Source of the DNA: Micromonospora sp. WMMD1120 | GTDB lineage: Bacteria > Actinomycetota > Actinomycetes > Mycobacteriales > Micromonosporaceae | Assembly: GCF_029626235.1 (NCBI RefSeq) | Contig: NZ_JARUBO010000005.1 | Span: 6,482,001-6,546,000 of the forward strand | Direction: 5' to 3' | Length of the DNA stretch: 64,000 nucleotides | Shown: piece by piece, positions 36,589-45,902 of the stretch | How the letters are laid out: each line of letters starts with the position of its first letter | How positions within the stretch are numbered: position 1 is the first letter of the stretch | The notes under the pieces: model-generated | What the model was told of the DNA's origin: nothing | Databases searched by the model: none | What the model saw: the letters and a program-made list of their open reading frames with translations, nothing else | Program-made: the position numbers and the translations under genes

Positions 36589-39500
36589 GAGGGTGCGCCT
36601 GCTCTCTCGGTCTGTGCGTACAGATGCCGGGCCAACGTCTGGACGGTCGGGAAGCGGTACAGGTCGGTGAGCGGGATGGTCCGGCCGGCCAGCCGCTGCT
36701 GGAGCAGCCGGCGCACGATCGCCAGGCGTAACGACTCGCCGCCGACGTCGAAGAACGCCTCGTCGACGTCGAAGTCGTCGGTGCCCAGCGCCTCCACCCA
36801 GGCGTCCGTCACCAGCTCCTCGAACTCGGCCAGCGACGCCGAGCGCTGGGCCGGCACCCGGGCCGGCGCGGCGGTGGTCTCCGGCGGCGCGGCAGTGGTC
36901 TCCGGCGGCGGTGTCGGTCGGGCCAGCGCGGCCAGCGCCCGCAGGTCGACCTTGCCGTTGCGGTCCAGTGGGAACTCGGCCACCGTCACCCACTGCTGCG
37001 GCCGGGCGTAGGGGGCCAGCTCCGGCTCCACCGCGCGGCGCACGGCGGCCACGTCGACGCCGTCCGGGTCGGGCTTGAGCGCCGCGCAGAGGCGTACGCC
37101 GGTCGCCGGGTCACCGGTGGGGAACACCACCGCGTCGCGGACACCCGGCTGCGCCCGCAACCGGCGCTCGACGTCGACGGGTTCCACCCGGTGTCCGGCG
37201 ATCTTCACCTGACGGTCGTTGCGGCCCAGGAAGCGCAGCTGGCCGTCGGCGCTCCAGCGCACCAGGTCCCCGGTGCGGTAACGACGTTCGCCGTCGTGGC
37301 GGACGAAGGAGGCGTCCGTCCTCGCCGGGTCGCCCAGGTAGCCGTCGGCCAGGCCGACGCCGCCGGCCAGCAGCTCGCCGACCGCGCCCGGTGGGACGAG
37401 GCGACCGGACGCGTCGACGACGGACAGGTCGGTGCCGTGCACCGGGCCGCCGATCGGCAGCGGGTCGGGTGTCGCGTCGGCGTGCTCGACGGAGTACGTC
37501 GTGGTGAAGGTGGTGTTCTCGGTGGGGCCGTACCCGTTGGTCAGGCGCAGACCCCGGCAGGCCCGCAGCACCTGGCGGACGTGCGGCGGTGACACCACTC
37601 CCCCGCCGGTGAAGAGCTGCCGCAGCCCGGCGAACGCGTCCGGACGGTGGTCGGCGACCAGGTGGAACACGCCCGAGGTCAGCCAGGCGTGGGTGACCCC
37701 GGCGGCGCTCAGGACGTCGGCCAGCGCGCGTGGCGTCGGGTCCTGCGGCGGGAAGACCACCACCGTGTCGCCGGTGGCCAGCGGCACCAGCAGCTCCAGT
37801 GTGGACGCGTCGAACGCCAGCGGGGACAGCCGCAGCATCCGCATGCCGGGCCGGTCGACGAACAGGCCCGGGTCGTCGGAAAGTCGCAGCACCGCCCGGT
37901 GCGGCACGACCACGCCCTTGGGCACCCCCGTCGAGCCGGAGGTGAAGGAGACGTACGCGGTGCGCGCCGGGTCGCTCGACGCCGCCGGGACCGGGTCCGA
38001 CCCGACCGGCGTCCGCGGGTCGACCAGCGGGCAGTCCACGACGCCCGGCCAGGGCTCGCCCACACCGAGGCGGGTCCGCGCTGCGACGGTCGCCGCCAGA
38101 TGCGTACGCCACTCGGCGGTGGCGTGCTGGTCGACGGCCACGTAGTGCGCGCCGAGCCGCAGCACACCGAGCACCGCCACCGCCTCGGCGGCCGAGCGGG
38201 GCAGCTCCAGGAGCACCGCGTCACCGGCACGTACCCCGTGCGCGTGCAGCAGCCGGGACTGCTCGACCGCGGCGTCGTGCAGGTCACGGTAGGTGAGCGT
38301 CAGCCCGGTGTGCGCGTCGACGAGCGCGGTCCGCTCGCCCGAGGTCTCCGCGTACGCCGCGAACCGGTGCCACACGTCGTCGGCCGTGTCGTACGCCCCG
38401 CCCGCGCCCAGCTCGCGCAGCCGGGCGTGTTGACCCGCCGAGAGCGTGCTGACCTGCCGCAGCGGCGCGTCCGGGTCGGCGGCCAGCTCCCGCACCGCCG
38501 CCTGGAACGACTCGACCAACTCCCCGGCGTCGGCGGCGGTCAGCAGCGCCGTCGCGTACTCCAGCGCGAACCGGGGGCGACCCGACCAGGACTGGAGGTA
38601 GAGCAGCGCGTCGAACACCGCGCCGCCGCAGTGTCCCTCGTGCAGCCGCCAGGTTCGGTCACCCACCACCAGCTCGTCGGGCACCAGCTCGTGGTGGGCG
38701 GCGAAACCGAGCTGGGCCAGCGGGTTGCGGCCCGGGTCGGCGCCGGCGCCCAGGGCGGCGACGACCCGCTCGAACGGCACGTCGGCGTCGGCGACGGCCG
38801 CCGCCAGGGCGTCGGCGACCGAGCGGACGAACTCCCGGACGGTACGGTCGTCGGTCACCGCGCAGCGCACCGGGACGACACGGGTGCAGAGGCCCAGCAG
38901 GCGGTCCATGCCCGCCTCGAACCGGCCCGCCGCCGGCACCCCGAGCACCAGGTCGTCCAGACCGGCGCGACGGGACACCGTCAACGCCCACGCCGCCAGG
39001 GCCACCGACGTGACGGTCACCCCGCACTGTCGGGCCAACCCGGTGGTCGCCTCCGCCGCCGCCTCGTCGAGGTGGAAGCCCAGCCGGGCGCCGCGCCCGT
39101 CGGCCTCGGCGACCGGCGGCAGGTCGGTGGGGAGCGTCACCGTCCACGGCGCGCCGTCCAGCCGCGCGGTGACCCGGGTCAGCGCGGCCCCCAGCGCGCC
39201 GGACGACTCCTGCGCCGCGAGCCGGGTGCCGACCCAGTCCGGCGACGGGGCCGCCCCGGCCGGGCCGTCCCCGGCGTAGCACTCGGCGAACTCCCGCGCG
39301 AACAACCCGATGCTCCACCCGTCGCTGACCGTGTGGTGCACCAGCATGGTGAGCAGGTCGCGCCGGCCGGTACGGGTCAGCACGAACACCACGGGCGGCT
39401 CGGCGAACGGGCGCAGCAGCCGCGCGGCGGCCGGGCCGTACAGGTCGTGCACGGCGCGTACCGCGTCGTCGTCGGGCAGCCTCTGGTGCAGCAGGCGCGG

Positions 39501-39998
39501 CTGGTAGGGCGCGGGCAGCACGACCCGGGCCTGCCGGGGCTCGCTGACGAAGCGGGTCCGCAGCGCCTCGTGCCGGGTGGTCAGCTCGCGCAGCGCCTCC
39601 CGGACCCGGGCCGGGTCGAGCGGCCCGTCCGCCTGCACAGTGAACATCAGGTGGTACGGCGCGTCCTGCTCCAGCAGGTGCGCGGCCAGCATGGACCGCT
39701 GGCCCGGCAGCAACTCCCGCTCGGCGGGCCGGCGCGCGACGACGGGTGGCGCGGTGTCGACGAAGTCCACGGCGCCGGCGAGGGCCTGGGCCAGCGGCAG
39801 CGCCGACAGCAGGCGGGCGCTGTCCACGTCCGCCCGCAGCTCGCGCTGGCCCAGCGCGACGAGGGCGATGGCCTGCAGCGAGGTGCCGCCCAGGGCGACG
39901 AACGACTCGGTGGCGGCCAGCGCGCGGACCTGCTCGGGGGTGCTGCCGAGCACCCGTGCGGCGAGCGGCGCCCAGGCGGCGAGGTCGGGGGCGACCAT
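36585..39998 (-). CDS. NRPS protein, T-C-A-T
   Basis: A 1137-residue protein. N-terminal carrier 1-75 (ALGGTSL, Ser40); C about 95-530 with intact HHTVSDG (His221-222, Asp226); A about 545-1045 (SFTSGSTGVPKG, GYGPTENTTF, DRNGKVD); C-terminal T about 1060-1125 (VGGESL, Ser1089). The pocket by hand alignment is D-A-L-W-F-G-G-T-F-K, eight of ten positions identical to the valine code DAFWIGGTFK, so a branched hydrophobic amino acid, probably valine, is predicted. A short duplication (PPETTAA twice) lies in the A-T linker. The leading T may receive a residue from another protein. TGATG overlap with the small carrier gene upstream. Confidence 0.93.
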   Translation of the reverse strand: MVAPDLAAWAPLAARVLGSTPEQVRALAATESFVALGGTSLQAIALVALGQRELRADVDSARLLSALPLAQALAGAVDFVDTAPPVVARRPAERELLPGQRSMLAAHLLEQDAPYHLMFTVQADGPLDPARVREALRELTTRHEALRTRFVSEPRQARVVLPAPYQPRLLHQRLPDDDAVRAVHDLYGPAAARLLRPFAEPPVVFVLTRTGRRDLLTMLVHHTVSDGWSIGLFAREFAECYAGDGPAGAAPSPDWVGTRLAAQESSGALGAALTRVTARLDGAPWTVTLPTDLPPVAEADGRGARLGFHLDEAAAEATTGLARQCGVTVTSVALAAWALTVSRRAGLDDLVLGVPAAGRFEAGMDRLLGLCTRVVPVRCAVTDDRTVREFVRSVADALAAAVADADVPFERVVAALGAGADPGRNPLAQLGFAAHHELVPDELVVGDRTWRLHEGHCGGAVFDALLYLQSWSGRPRFALEYATALLTAADAGELVESFQAAVRELAADPDAPLRQVSTLSAGQHARLRELGAGGAYDTADDVWHRFAAYAETSGERTALVDAHTGLTLTYRDLHDAAVEQSRLLHAHGVRAGDAVLLELPRSAAEAVAVLGVLRLGAHYVAVDQHATAEWRTHLAATVAARTRLGVGEPWPGVVDCPLVDPRTPVGSDPVPAASSDPARTAYVSFTSGSTGVPKGVVVPHRAVLRLSDDPGLFVDRPGMRMLRLSPLAFDASTLELLVPLATGDTVVVFPPQDPTPRALADVLSAAGVTHAWLTSGVFHLVADHRPDAFAGLRQLFTGGGVVSPPHVRQVLRACRGLRLTNGYGPTENTTFTTTYSVEHADATPDPLPIGGPVHGTDLSVVDASGRLVPPGAVGELLAGGVGLADGYLGDPARTDASFVRHDGERRYRTGDLVRWSADGQLRFLGRNDRQVKIAGHRVEPVDVERRLRAQPGVRDAVVFPTGDPATGVRLCAALKPDPDGVDVAAVRRAVEPELAPYARPQQWVTVAEFPLDRNGKVDLRALAALARPTPPPETTAAPPETTAAPARVPAQRSASLAEFEELVTDAWVEALGTDDFDVDEAFFDVGGESLRLAIVRRLLQQRLAGRTIPLTDLYRFPTVQTLARHLYAQTERAGAPS

Positions 39999-40264
39999 CA
40001 GGCGGTCTCCGCCACGGGCCGCTCCAGCGGCACCTCGCTCGCGACCTTCCGCAGGTCGGCGAGGCGGGGGTTCTCCAGCACGTGGCCGAACATCACCGCG
40101 AGGTTGAGCTCCTGGCGGATCAGGGTGCTCAACCGCAGCGCGCTGAGCGAGTGACCGCCGAGGTCGAAGAAGTCGTCGTCGTCGTCGACGGTGTCGACGC
40201 CGAGCACCTCCATCCACAGCTCGTCGAACCCGGCCACCCAGGTCCGGTCGTGTACGTCGCGCAT
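39998..40264 (-). CDS. Stand-alone peptidyl carrier protein
   Basis: An 88-residue single T domain with DDFFDLGGHSLSALRL (phosphopantetheine Ser near residue 43). Its start and stop both overlap its neighbours (TGATG on each side), so it is made in step with the KS protein before it and the T-C-A-T protein after it. It probably serves as the missing carrier for the preceding KS protein, which ends without one. Confidence 0.92.
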   Translation of the reverse strand: MRDVHDRTWVAGFDELWMEVLGVDTVDDDDDFFDLGGHSLSALRLSTLIRQELNLAVMFGHVLENPRLADLRKVASEVPLERPVAETA

Positions 40265-42516
40265 CAGTGTCGCCTCTCTGTGGTCGGGTCGGCTCCGGGT
40301 GCGTCCAGGTAGTGCCGGGTGGCCGCGAAGGGGTAGGTGGGGGCGGGCAGCCGGCGGCGGCCGGCGTCGTGCACGGGGTCCCAGGCGTCGGTGAGACCCA
40401 ACTGCCACAGCGCGCCGACGGTCGCCAGCAGGCGGGCGTGCCGGTTGGCGGGGAGCGGCGGCAGGTCGTCCAGGTGCGGTGTGACGCTGGTGCCGACCTC
40501 GATCCAGAGCACCTGCCCCTGCACGTCGGGGGGCGGCGTCGGCGTCGGGGGGCGGCGGGCGGCGGCCCGCCAGAAGGCGCTGTCGTCGGGCCGCCCGTCG
40601 ACGTGCAGGGGCAGCGCGGCGGGGTGCAGCCGGACCCGGGGGCCGTCGGCGTCGCGCAGCAGCGCCAACGCGTCCGCGAGCGACATCACCCCGGCCACGA
40701 CGGCGGCGGCCACCGCGCCGACACCGTCGCCGGCCAGGGCGCGCGGGGTGACGCCCCGGCTGCACAGCGACCGGGTCAGGCCGACGCAGGCCAGCAGGCG
40801 GTCGCCGCGTTCCCGGACGCCCTCGGCGAGGTCGTGGCCCCGCAGCAGCGCGACGCCCTCGTCGACGGTCCGCCGGTACACCGGGTCCGCGTCGTAGTTG
40901 GGCCGGTTGCCGGTCACCGCACCGGCTCCGGTGAGGTGCAGCGCCACCCCGCGCGCCCGGGCCGTCGCGTCGACAGTGCGGATTCGGGCCTCCCCGTCGG
41001 GCACCCCGGTCAGGACGGCGGCCCGCCACGGCAACCCGGCGCGGCCGGTCCGCAGCGTGTACGCGAGGTCGGCCAGGTCACCGGGCGCGGTTCCGGCGGC
41101 GAACGCGGTGATCCGGTCCAGGCTGTCCTGCGCCGCCGCGGCGGTCTTCGCGGAGACCAGGACGAGCTGCGGCACGTGCCGGCGGGGCCGGGGTGGGGCC
41201 GACGGGGCCTCCTCCAGCACCACGTGGGCGTTGGTGCCGCCGATGCCGAAGGCGCTCACCCCGGCCCGGCGTACGCCGTCGACAGGCGTCCAGGGTCGGG
41301 CGGTCGTCGGCAGCTCGAACACCGAGCCGTCCAGCCGGATCGCCGGGTTGGGCGTCCGCAGGTGGGCGATCGGCGGGATGGTCCGGTGCGTCAGGGCCAG
41401 CACCGTCTTGATCAGACCGACCACACCGGCGGCGGTGTCCAGGTGACCGACGACCGACTTGACCGCCCCGAGCGCGCAGGGCGCCCGGTCGGCGCGGGTG
41501 GAGTCGAACACCTGCCGCAGCGCCGCCACCTCGATCGGGTCGCCGAGCGCGGTGCCGGTGCCGTGTGTCTCGACCAGGCCGACGGTGTCCGGATCGACGC
41601 CGGCCACCTCCAACGCCGCGGCGATGACGGCGGCCTGACCGGTGGGGCCGGGCGCGGTGAAGCCGGCCTTGCGGGCGCCGTCGTTGTTGACGGCGGAGCC
41701 ACGGATCACCGCGTGCACGGTGTCGCCGTCGCGCAGCGCGTCGGTGAGGCGTTTGAGCACCACCACTCCCGCGCCGTCGCCCGGCACCGTCCCGTCGGCG
41801 GCGGCGTCGAAGGCGCGGCAGCGACCGTCGGCGGAGAAGATGCCGCCGGGCTCGTGCAGGTGCCCGCGCCGCGTCGGCGGGGCGACGGTGGCCGCGCCGG
41901 CCAGCGCCACGTCGGCGTCGTAGGTGAGCAGCGCCTGCGCCGCCTGGTGCACCGCGACGAGCGAGGTCGAGCAGGCGGTCTGGAGCGTCAACGCCGGACC
42001 CTGGAGGTTCAGCTTGTACGCGATCCGGGTGGCGGCGAAGTCCTTGTCGCTCCCGATGATCACACCGAGGCCGCCGGCCGCCCCGACCGCGCGCTCGTTG
42101 GGCCACACGTTGTCCAGCAGGTAGACGTTGAACCCGGTGCCGACGTACACGCCGACCCGGTTGCCGTCGGCGGCGACCGGCGGGTGGCCGGCGTGTTCCA
42201 GGGCCGCCCAGGCGCACTCCAGCAGGACCCGCTGCTGGGGGTCCATCAGGGCGCTGTCCGACGGCGAGTAGCCGAACAGCCGGTGGTCGAAGCGGTCCGC
42301 GTCGGGAAGGACCGCCCGGGCCGGCACGAACCCCGGCCGGTCCAGCAGGTCCTTGGGTACGCCCCAACCGACGAGCTGTTCCGGCGTGAAGAAGGTGACC
42401 GCGTCCACGCCGTCGCGGACGTGTCGCCAGAACAGGTCCAGGTCGCGGTCGGCGCCGGGGACCCGGACGGCCATGCCGACCACCGCGACGGCGGCGCTGT
42501 CGTCCAGCTCAGCCAC
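40264..42516 (-). CDS. Polyketide synthase KS protein with a vestigial acyltransferase
   Basis: A 750-residue protein starting at GTG, overlapping the upstream gene by 8 bases. KS 8-435 is intact: TACSTS (Cys182), HGTGT (His318) and VVGH (His358). Residues about 450-740 align with the linker and AT fold, but the GHSxGE nucleophile motif is replaced by GDGVGA (596-601), the GQGxQ motif is lost (LTGAGAVTG) and the AFH region is missing, while the post-AT YPFAATRHY linker remains. The AT must be inactive. No T follows in the same protein; the next gene is a free carrier. Extender units would come from an AT in another module or enzyme. Confidence 0.92.
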   Translation of the reverse strand: MAELDDSAAVAVVGMAVRVPGADRDLDLFWRHVRDGVDAVTFFTPEQLVGWGVPKDLLDRPGFVPARAVLPDADRFDHRLFGYSPSDSALMDPQQRVLLECAWAALEHAGHPPVAADGNRVGVYVGTGFNVYLLDNVWPNERAVGAAGGLGVIIGSDKDFAATRIAYKLNLQGPALTLQTACSTSLVAVHQAAQALLTYDADVALAGAATVAPPTRRGHLHEPGGIFSADGRCRAFDAAADGTVPGDGAGVVVLKRLTDALRDGDTVHAVIRGSAVNNDGARKAGFTAPGPTGQAAVIAAALEVAGVDPDTVGLVETHGTGTALGDPIEVAALRQVFDSTRADRAPCALGAVKSVVGHLDTAAGVVGLIKTVLALTHRTIPPIAHLRTPNPAIRLDGSVFELPTTARPWTPVDGVRRAGVSAFGIGGTNAHVVLEEAPSAPPRPRRHVPQLVLVSAKTAAAAQDSLDRITAFAAGTAPGDLADLAYTLRTGRAGLPWRAAVLTGVPDGEARIRTVDATARARGVALHLTGAGAVTGNRPNYDADPVYRRTVDEGVALLRGHDLAEGVRERGDRLLACVGLTRSLCSRGVTPRALAGDGVGAVAAAVVAGVMSLADALALLRDADGPRVRLHPAALPLHVDGRPDDSAFWRAAARRPPTPTPPPDVQGQVLWIEVGTSVTPHLDDLPPLPANRHARLLATVGALWQLGLTDAWDPVHDAGRRRLPAPTYPFAATRHYLDAPGADPTTERRH

Positions 42517-45500
42517 GGCCGGCTCCGACGCTGCGCCGCCGGTCGGCCAGCAGGGCGCGGCCCTGGCGACGTCGCGTCGCGTTGGCGTCCGCGACGACGG
42601 GTGCGGCCTGCTGGAGGGCCGCCGCGCAGGCGGCGATCGTGCCGGCGCGGAAGAGGTCGGTCACCGAGACGTCCAGCCCCTCCTCGGACATCCGCTGGTG
42701 GAGCGCGATCAGCGCGAAGCTGTGGCCGCCCAGGTCGAAGAAGTTGTCGTGCAATCCGACGTCGGGTCGCCGCAGCACCTCGACCCAGCACGCCCGGATG
42801 CGTTCCTCCAGACCGGTGCCGACGACACCGGAGGGCGTCGGCGGCGGCGCGGTGGCCGTCCGGGCCGCTCGGCTGTCGGCCAGCAGGCGGGGAAGGTCCA
42901 CCTTGCCGTGCGCGGTGAGCGGGATCGTCGCGACGGTCACGATCCGCGACGGCACCATGTACGCCGGCAGTATCTCGCGCAGGTGCGCCCGCAGCTCCTG
43001 CTCGGCGTCCGGGCCGAGCCCGTCGACCACGAACGCGACCAGCTCGTCGTCCTCGGCGGCGACCGCGCACGACCGCACCGCCGGGTGGGTGAGCAGGGCG
43101 CCCTCCACCTCGGCCAACTCGACCCGGTAGCCGCGCAGTTGCACCTGCGTGTCGTTGCGCCCGAGGTACACCATGCGTCCGTCGAGGCCCCACTTCACCA
43201 CGTCACCGGTGCGGTACATGACCCCGCCGCCGTACGGGTCGGGCCGGAACCGCGCCTCGGTCAGCTCCGGGTTGTCCAGGTAGCCCTGCGCGACGAGCGC
43301 TCCGCCGCAGTACAGCTCGCCGGGCACGTTGAGCCCGGTCGGTCGCAGGTCCTCGTCGAGGACGTAGCAGCGCGCCGAGGGCAACGGCACGCCGATGGCG
43401 CTCTCGCGGACCCGGGGCACGTCGGCGGCCGACGCCTGGAAGATCGTGACGTGGATGGTGCCCTCGGTGATGCCGTACATGTTGACGAACACCGTCCGCA
43501 GGCCCGGCGCGTCCGCGATCAGCGACGCCAGCCGCGACCAGCTCAGGGCCTCCCCGCCGAGGACGACGTAGCGCAGGCGGGAGGTCTCGTCGGCGTCCAG
43601 CGCCCGCAGGTAGGGCGGTAGCAGGCGGTACAGCGCGCCCGGGGTCTGGAACAGCACGGTGACGGCTTCGCGACGCACGAGCCGGGCCAGCCGCTCCCGG
43701 TCCACCAGGTCCATCCGTTCGGCGATGACCAGCCGGGCGCCGGTGGTCAGCGCGCCCCACATCTCCCAGACCGAGGCGTCGAACGAGAACGAGCTGGCCG
43801 CCAGCCACACGTCGGCCGCCGTGACGTCGAGGCCCGCCGGGGTCGGGCTGTTCAGCGCGTCCAGGCCGCCGTGCCCGACCAGCACCCCCTTGGGTACGCC
43901 GGTCGAGCCGGAGGTGTAGATGACGTACGCCGGGTCGTCCGGCCCGGGAAAGGTGTCGTCGCCCCCGCGGACCCCGTCGAGGGTGTGCGCGTCGGCCAGC
44001 GCGGTCCCGCTGTCGCGGGTGAGCGCGGCGCCCGTCTCGGCGGTCTCCGGTTCCACCACGAGCACCGCCATCCCGGCGTTGGCGGCGATCAGTTCGAGGC
44101 GCTGGCGCGGGTAGTCCGGGTCCAGCGGTACGTAGACGCCGCCGAGCTTCCACACGCCGAGGATCGCCGCGACGACCGCCGGCGAGCGGCCGAGCAGCAG
44201 TCCCACCCGGACGCCGGGGCGGACCCCGTGCTCGGCCAACCCCGCCGCGATCCGACCGGCCCACCGGTCCAGCTCGGCGTAACTGATCTCGACGTCCCGG
44301 TGGCGTACGGCCACCGCGTCCGGGGTCGCCGCCACGTGGCCGGCGAAGCGACGCAGCACCGACGGGTGGGTGACCGACGCCGACGTGAGCGGCGGGTTCA
44401 CCCCCTCGGTGAGCAGCGACCGCTCGGCCTCGTTCACCATCGACGGTTCCCGTCCCGACCCGTCGACTATCGACAGCAGGAACGTCACATAGTGCGTGAG
44501 CAGCGTCTCCACGGTCTCCGCCGTGAACAGCTCGGTGCTGTACTCGGCGCGCAGGAACGGCACGTCGGTGGAGACGTCCAGGGTCAGGCCCAGGTCGAAC
44601 TTGGTGACGTCGATCTCGACGTCGACCTCGGTCAGCCGTACCCTGGTGAACTCGGGGAACGCGAACGGGAAGTTCTGCACCGTCAGCGAGGTCTGGAACA
44701 GCGGCGCGTGGCTGAGCTGCCGCTCCCCGACCGTGGCCCGCACGATCTGCTCGAACGGCACGTCCTGGTTGGCGAAGGCCGCCATGCTGGTCCGTCGGGC
44801 CCGGTCCACCAGCTCGGCGAAACCCGGCCGACCGGACACGTCGAGCCGGATCGGCAGCGTGTTGACCAGGCAGCCGACCAGGCGCTCCTCGGCGTCGTCC
44901 AGCCGGTTCGCCACCGGGACACCCACCACCACCTCGTCCTGGCGGGCGTACCGCGACAGCACCGAGGCGTACGCGGCGAGCGTCACCGCGAACAGCGTCG
45001 CGCCCCGCTCCCGCCCCCACTCCCCCAGCCGCCGCAGCAGCTCCGGCTCGACCGGGCGGCGCAGCACCGCGCCGGCGGTGCCGAGCACGCTCGGGCGGGG
45101 GAAGTCGGTGGGCAACGCCAGTTGTGGCGCGTCGGCCAGCGCGGTACGCCAGAAGTCGAGACCCGAGCTGTCCCGCCGCCACGCCTCGTGCTGCCGCTCG
45201 GCGTACGCCAGGTAGGACTCGGCCGGCTCGTCGTACCCGGCGACCGAGCCGGCCACCTCGGCGTTGTACTCGACGGCCAGGTCACGCAGCAGCAGACCCA
45301 CCGACCACCCGTCACAGGCGATGTGGTGCACGAGCACCGCGAGGCCGTGCTCGTCCGGGCCCCAGGAGCGCAGGAAGGCCCGTACCACCGGCCCGGCGGC
45401 CAGGTCGAAGGGCCGGCGGGCCTGCTCGGCGACGAGCGTCCGCAGGTGGGTCTCCCGCGTGGCCTGGTCGGCCCACCCGTCGGCGCGGACCTCGACGTCC

Positions 45501-45736
45501 ACGCCGGGCGTCGGAGACACCCGCTGGGTGAGGACGCCGTCGACCACCGCGAACGTGGTGCGCAGCGCGTCGTGCCGGGCGACCACCCGGGTCAGCGCCG
45601 CGCCGAGCGCCTCGGGTCGCAGCGCACCGCGCAGGCGCACCGCGAACGCCACCACGTACGCCGGGTTTCCGGGCTGGAGCTGATCGAGGAAGTAGAGGCG
45701 TTCCTGGGCGAAGGAAGCACGACCGGTACGAACCAT
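42509..45736 (-). CDS. NRPS module, C-A-T
   Basis: A 1075-residue module. C about 5-440 has HHIACDG (His137-138, Asp142); A about 455-960 (YTSGSTGVPKG, NMYGITEG, LTAHGKVD); T about 985-1050 (LGGHSF). The pocket by hand alignment is D-A-W-F-V-G-M-I-H-K. The scaffold resembles the threonine code DFWNIGMVHK, but Phe at the 236 position is Ala and Asn278 is Phe, so I do not assign a substrate. ATG at 45736 is taken because the C domain begins about 8 residues later. It is the first assembly-line gene after a 166-base gap from the kinase gene, and a leading C domain suggests the line starts elsewhere. Confidence 0.93.
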   Translation of the reverse strand: MVRTGRASFAQERLYFLDQLQPGNPAYVVAFAVRLRGALRPEALGAALTRVVARHDALRTTFAVVDGVLTQRVSPTPGVDVEVRADGWADQATRETHLRTLVAEQARRPFDLAAGPVVRAFLRSWGPDEHGLAVLVHHIACDGWSVGLLLRDLAVEYNAEVAGSVAGYDEPAESYLAYAERQHEAWRRDSSGLDFWRTALADAPQLALPTDFPRPSVLGTAGAVLRRPVEPELLRRLGEWGRERGATLFAVTLAAYASVLSRYARQDEVVVGVPVANRLDDAEERLVGCLVNTLPIRLDVSGRPGFAELVDRARRTSMAAFANQDVPFEQIVRATVGERQLSHAPLFQTSLTVQNFPFAFPEFTRVRLTEVDVEIDVTKFDLGLTLDVSTDVPFLRAEYSTELFTAETVETLLTHYVTFLLSIVDGSGREPSMVNEAERSLLTEGVNPPLTSASVTHPSVLRRFAGHVAATPDAVAVRHRDVEISYAELDRWAGRIAAGLAEHGVRPGVRVGLLLGRSPAVVAAILGVWKLGGVYVPLDPDYPRQRLELIAANAGMAVLVVEPETAETGAALTRDSGTALADAHTLDGVRGGDDTFPGPDDPAYVIYTSGSTGVPKGVLVGHGGLDALNSPTPAGLDVTAADVWLAASSFSFDASVWEMWGALTTGARLVIAERMDLVDRERLARLVRREAVTVLFQTPGALYRLLPPYLRALDADETSRLRYVVLGGEALSWSRLASLIADAPGLRTVFVNMYGITEGTIHVTIFQASAADVPRVRESAIGVPLPSARCYVLDEDLRPTGLNVPGELYCGGALVAQGYLDNPELTEARFRPDPYGGGVMYRTGDVVKWGLDGRMVYLGRNDTQVQLRGYRVELAEVEGALLTHPAVRSCAVAAEDDELVAFVVDGLGPDAEQELRAHLREILPAYMVPSRIVTVATIPLTAHGKVDLPRLLADSRAARTATAPPPTPSGVVGTGLEERIRACWVEVLRRPDVGLHDNFFDLGGHSFALIALHQRMSEEGLDVSVTDLFRAGTIAACAAALQQAAPVVADANATRRRQGRALLADRRRSVGAGRG

Positions 45737-45902
45737 GCACCGATCGTGCGGTCCGGCACGTCCCGCGCGGCAGAGCACGTTCTCCCGCCCCAGCAGGGAA
45801 AAGCTCCCGGTCGCGTTGGAGACACGTCGACGCCGGTCCCCGGGCACGGCGCGGCCCCGGCCCGGGGCGGATCGCCGGCGGACCGGGGCGGTGGTCGGTC
45901 GG

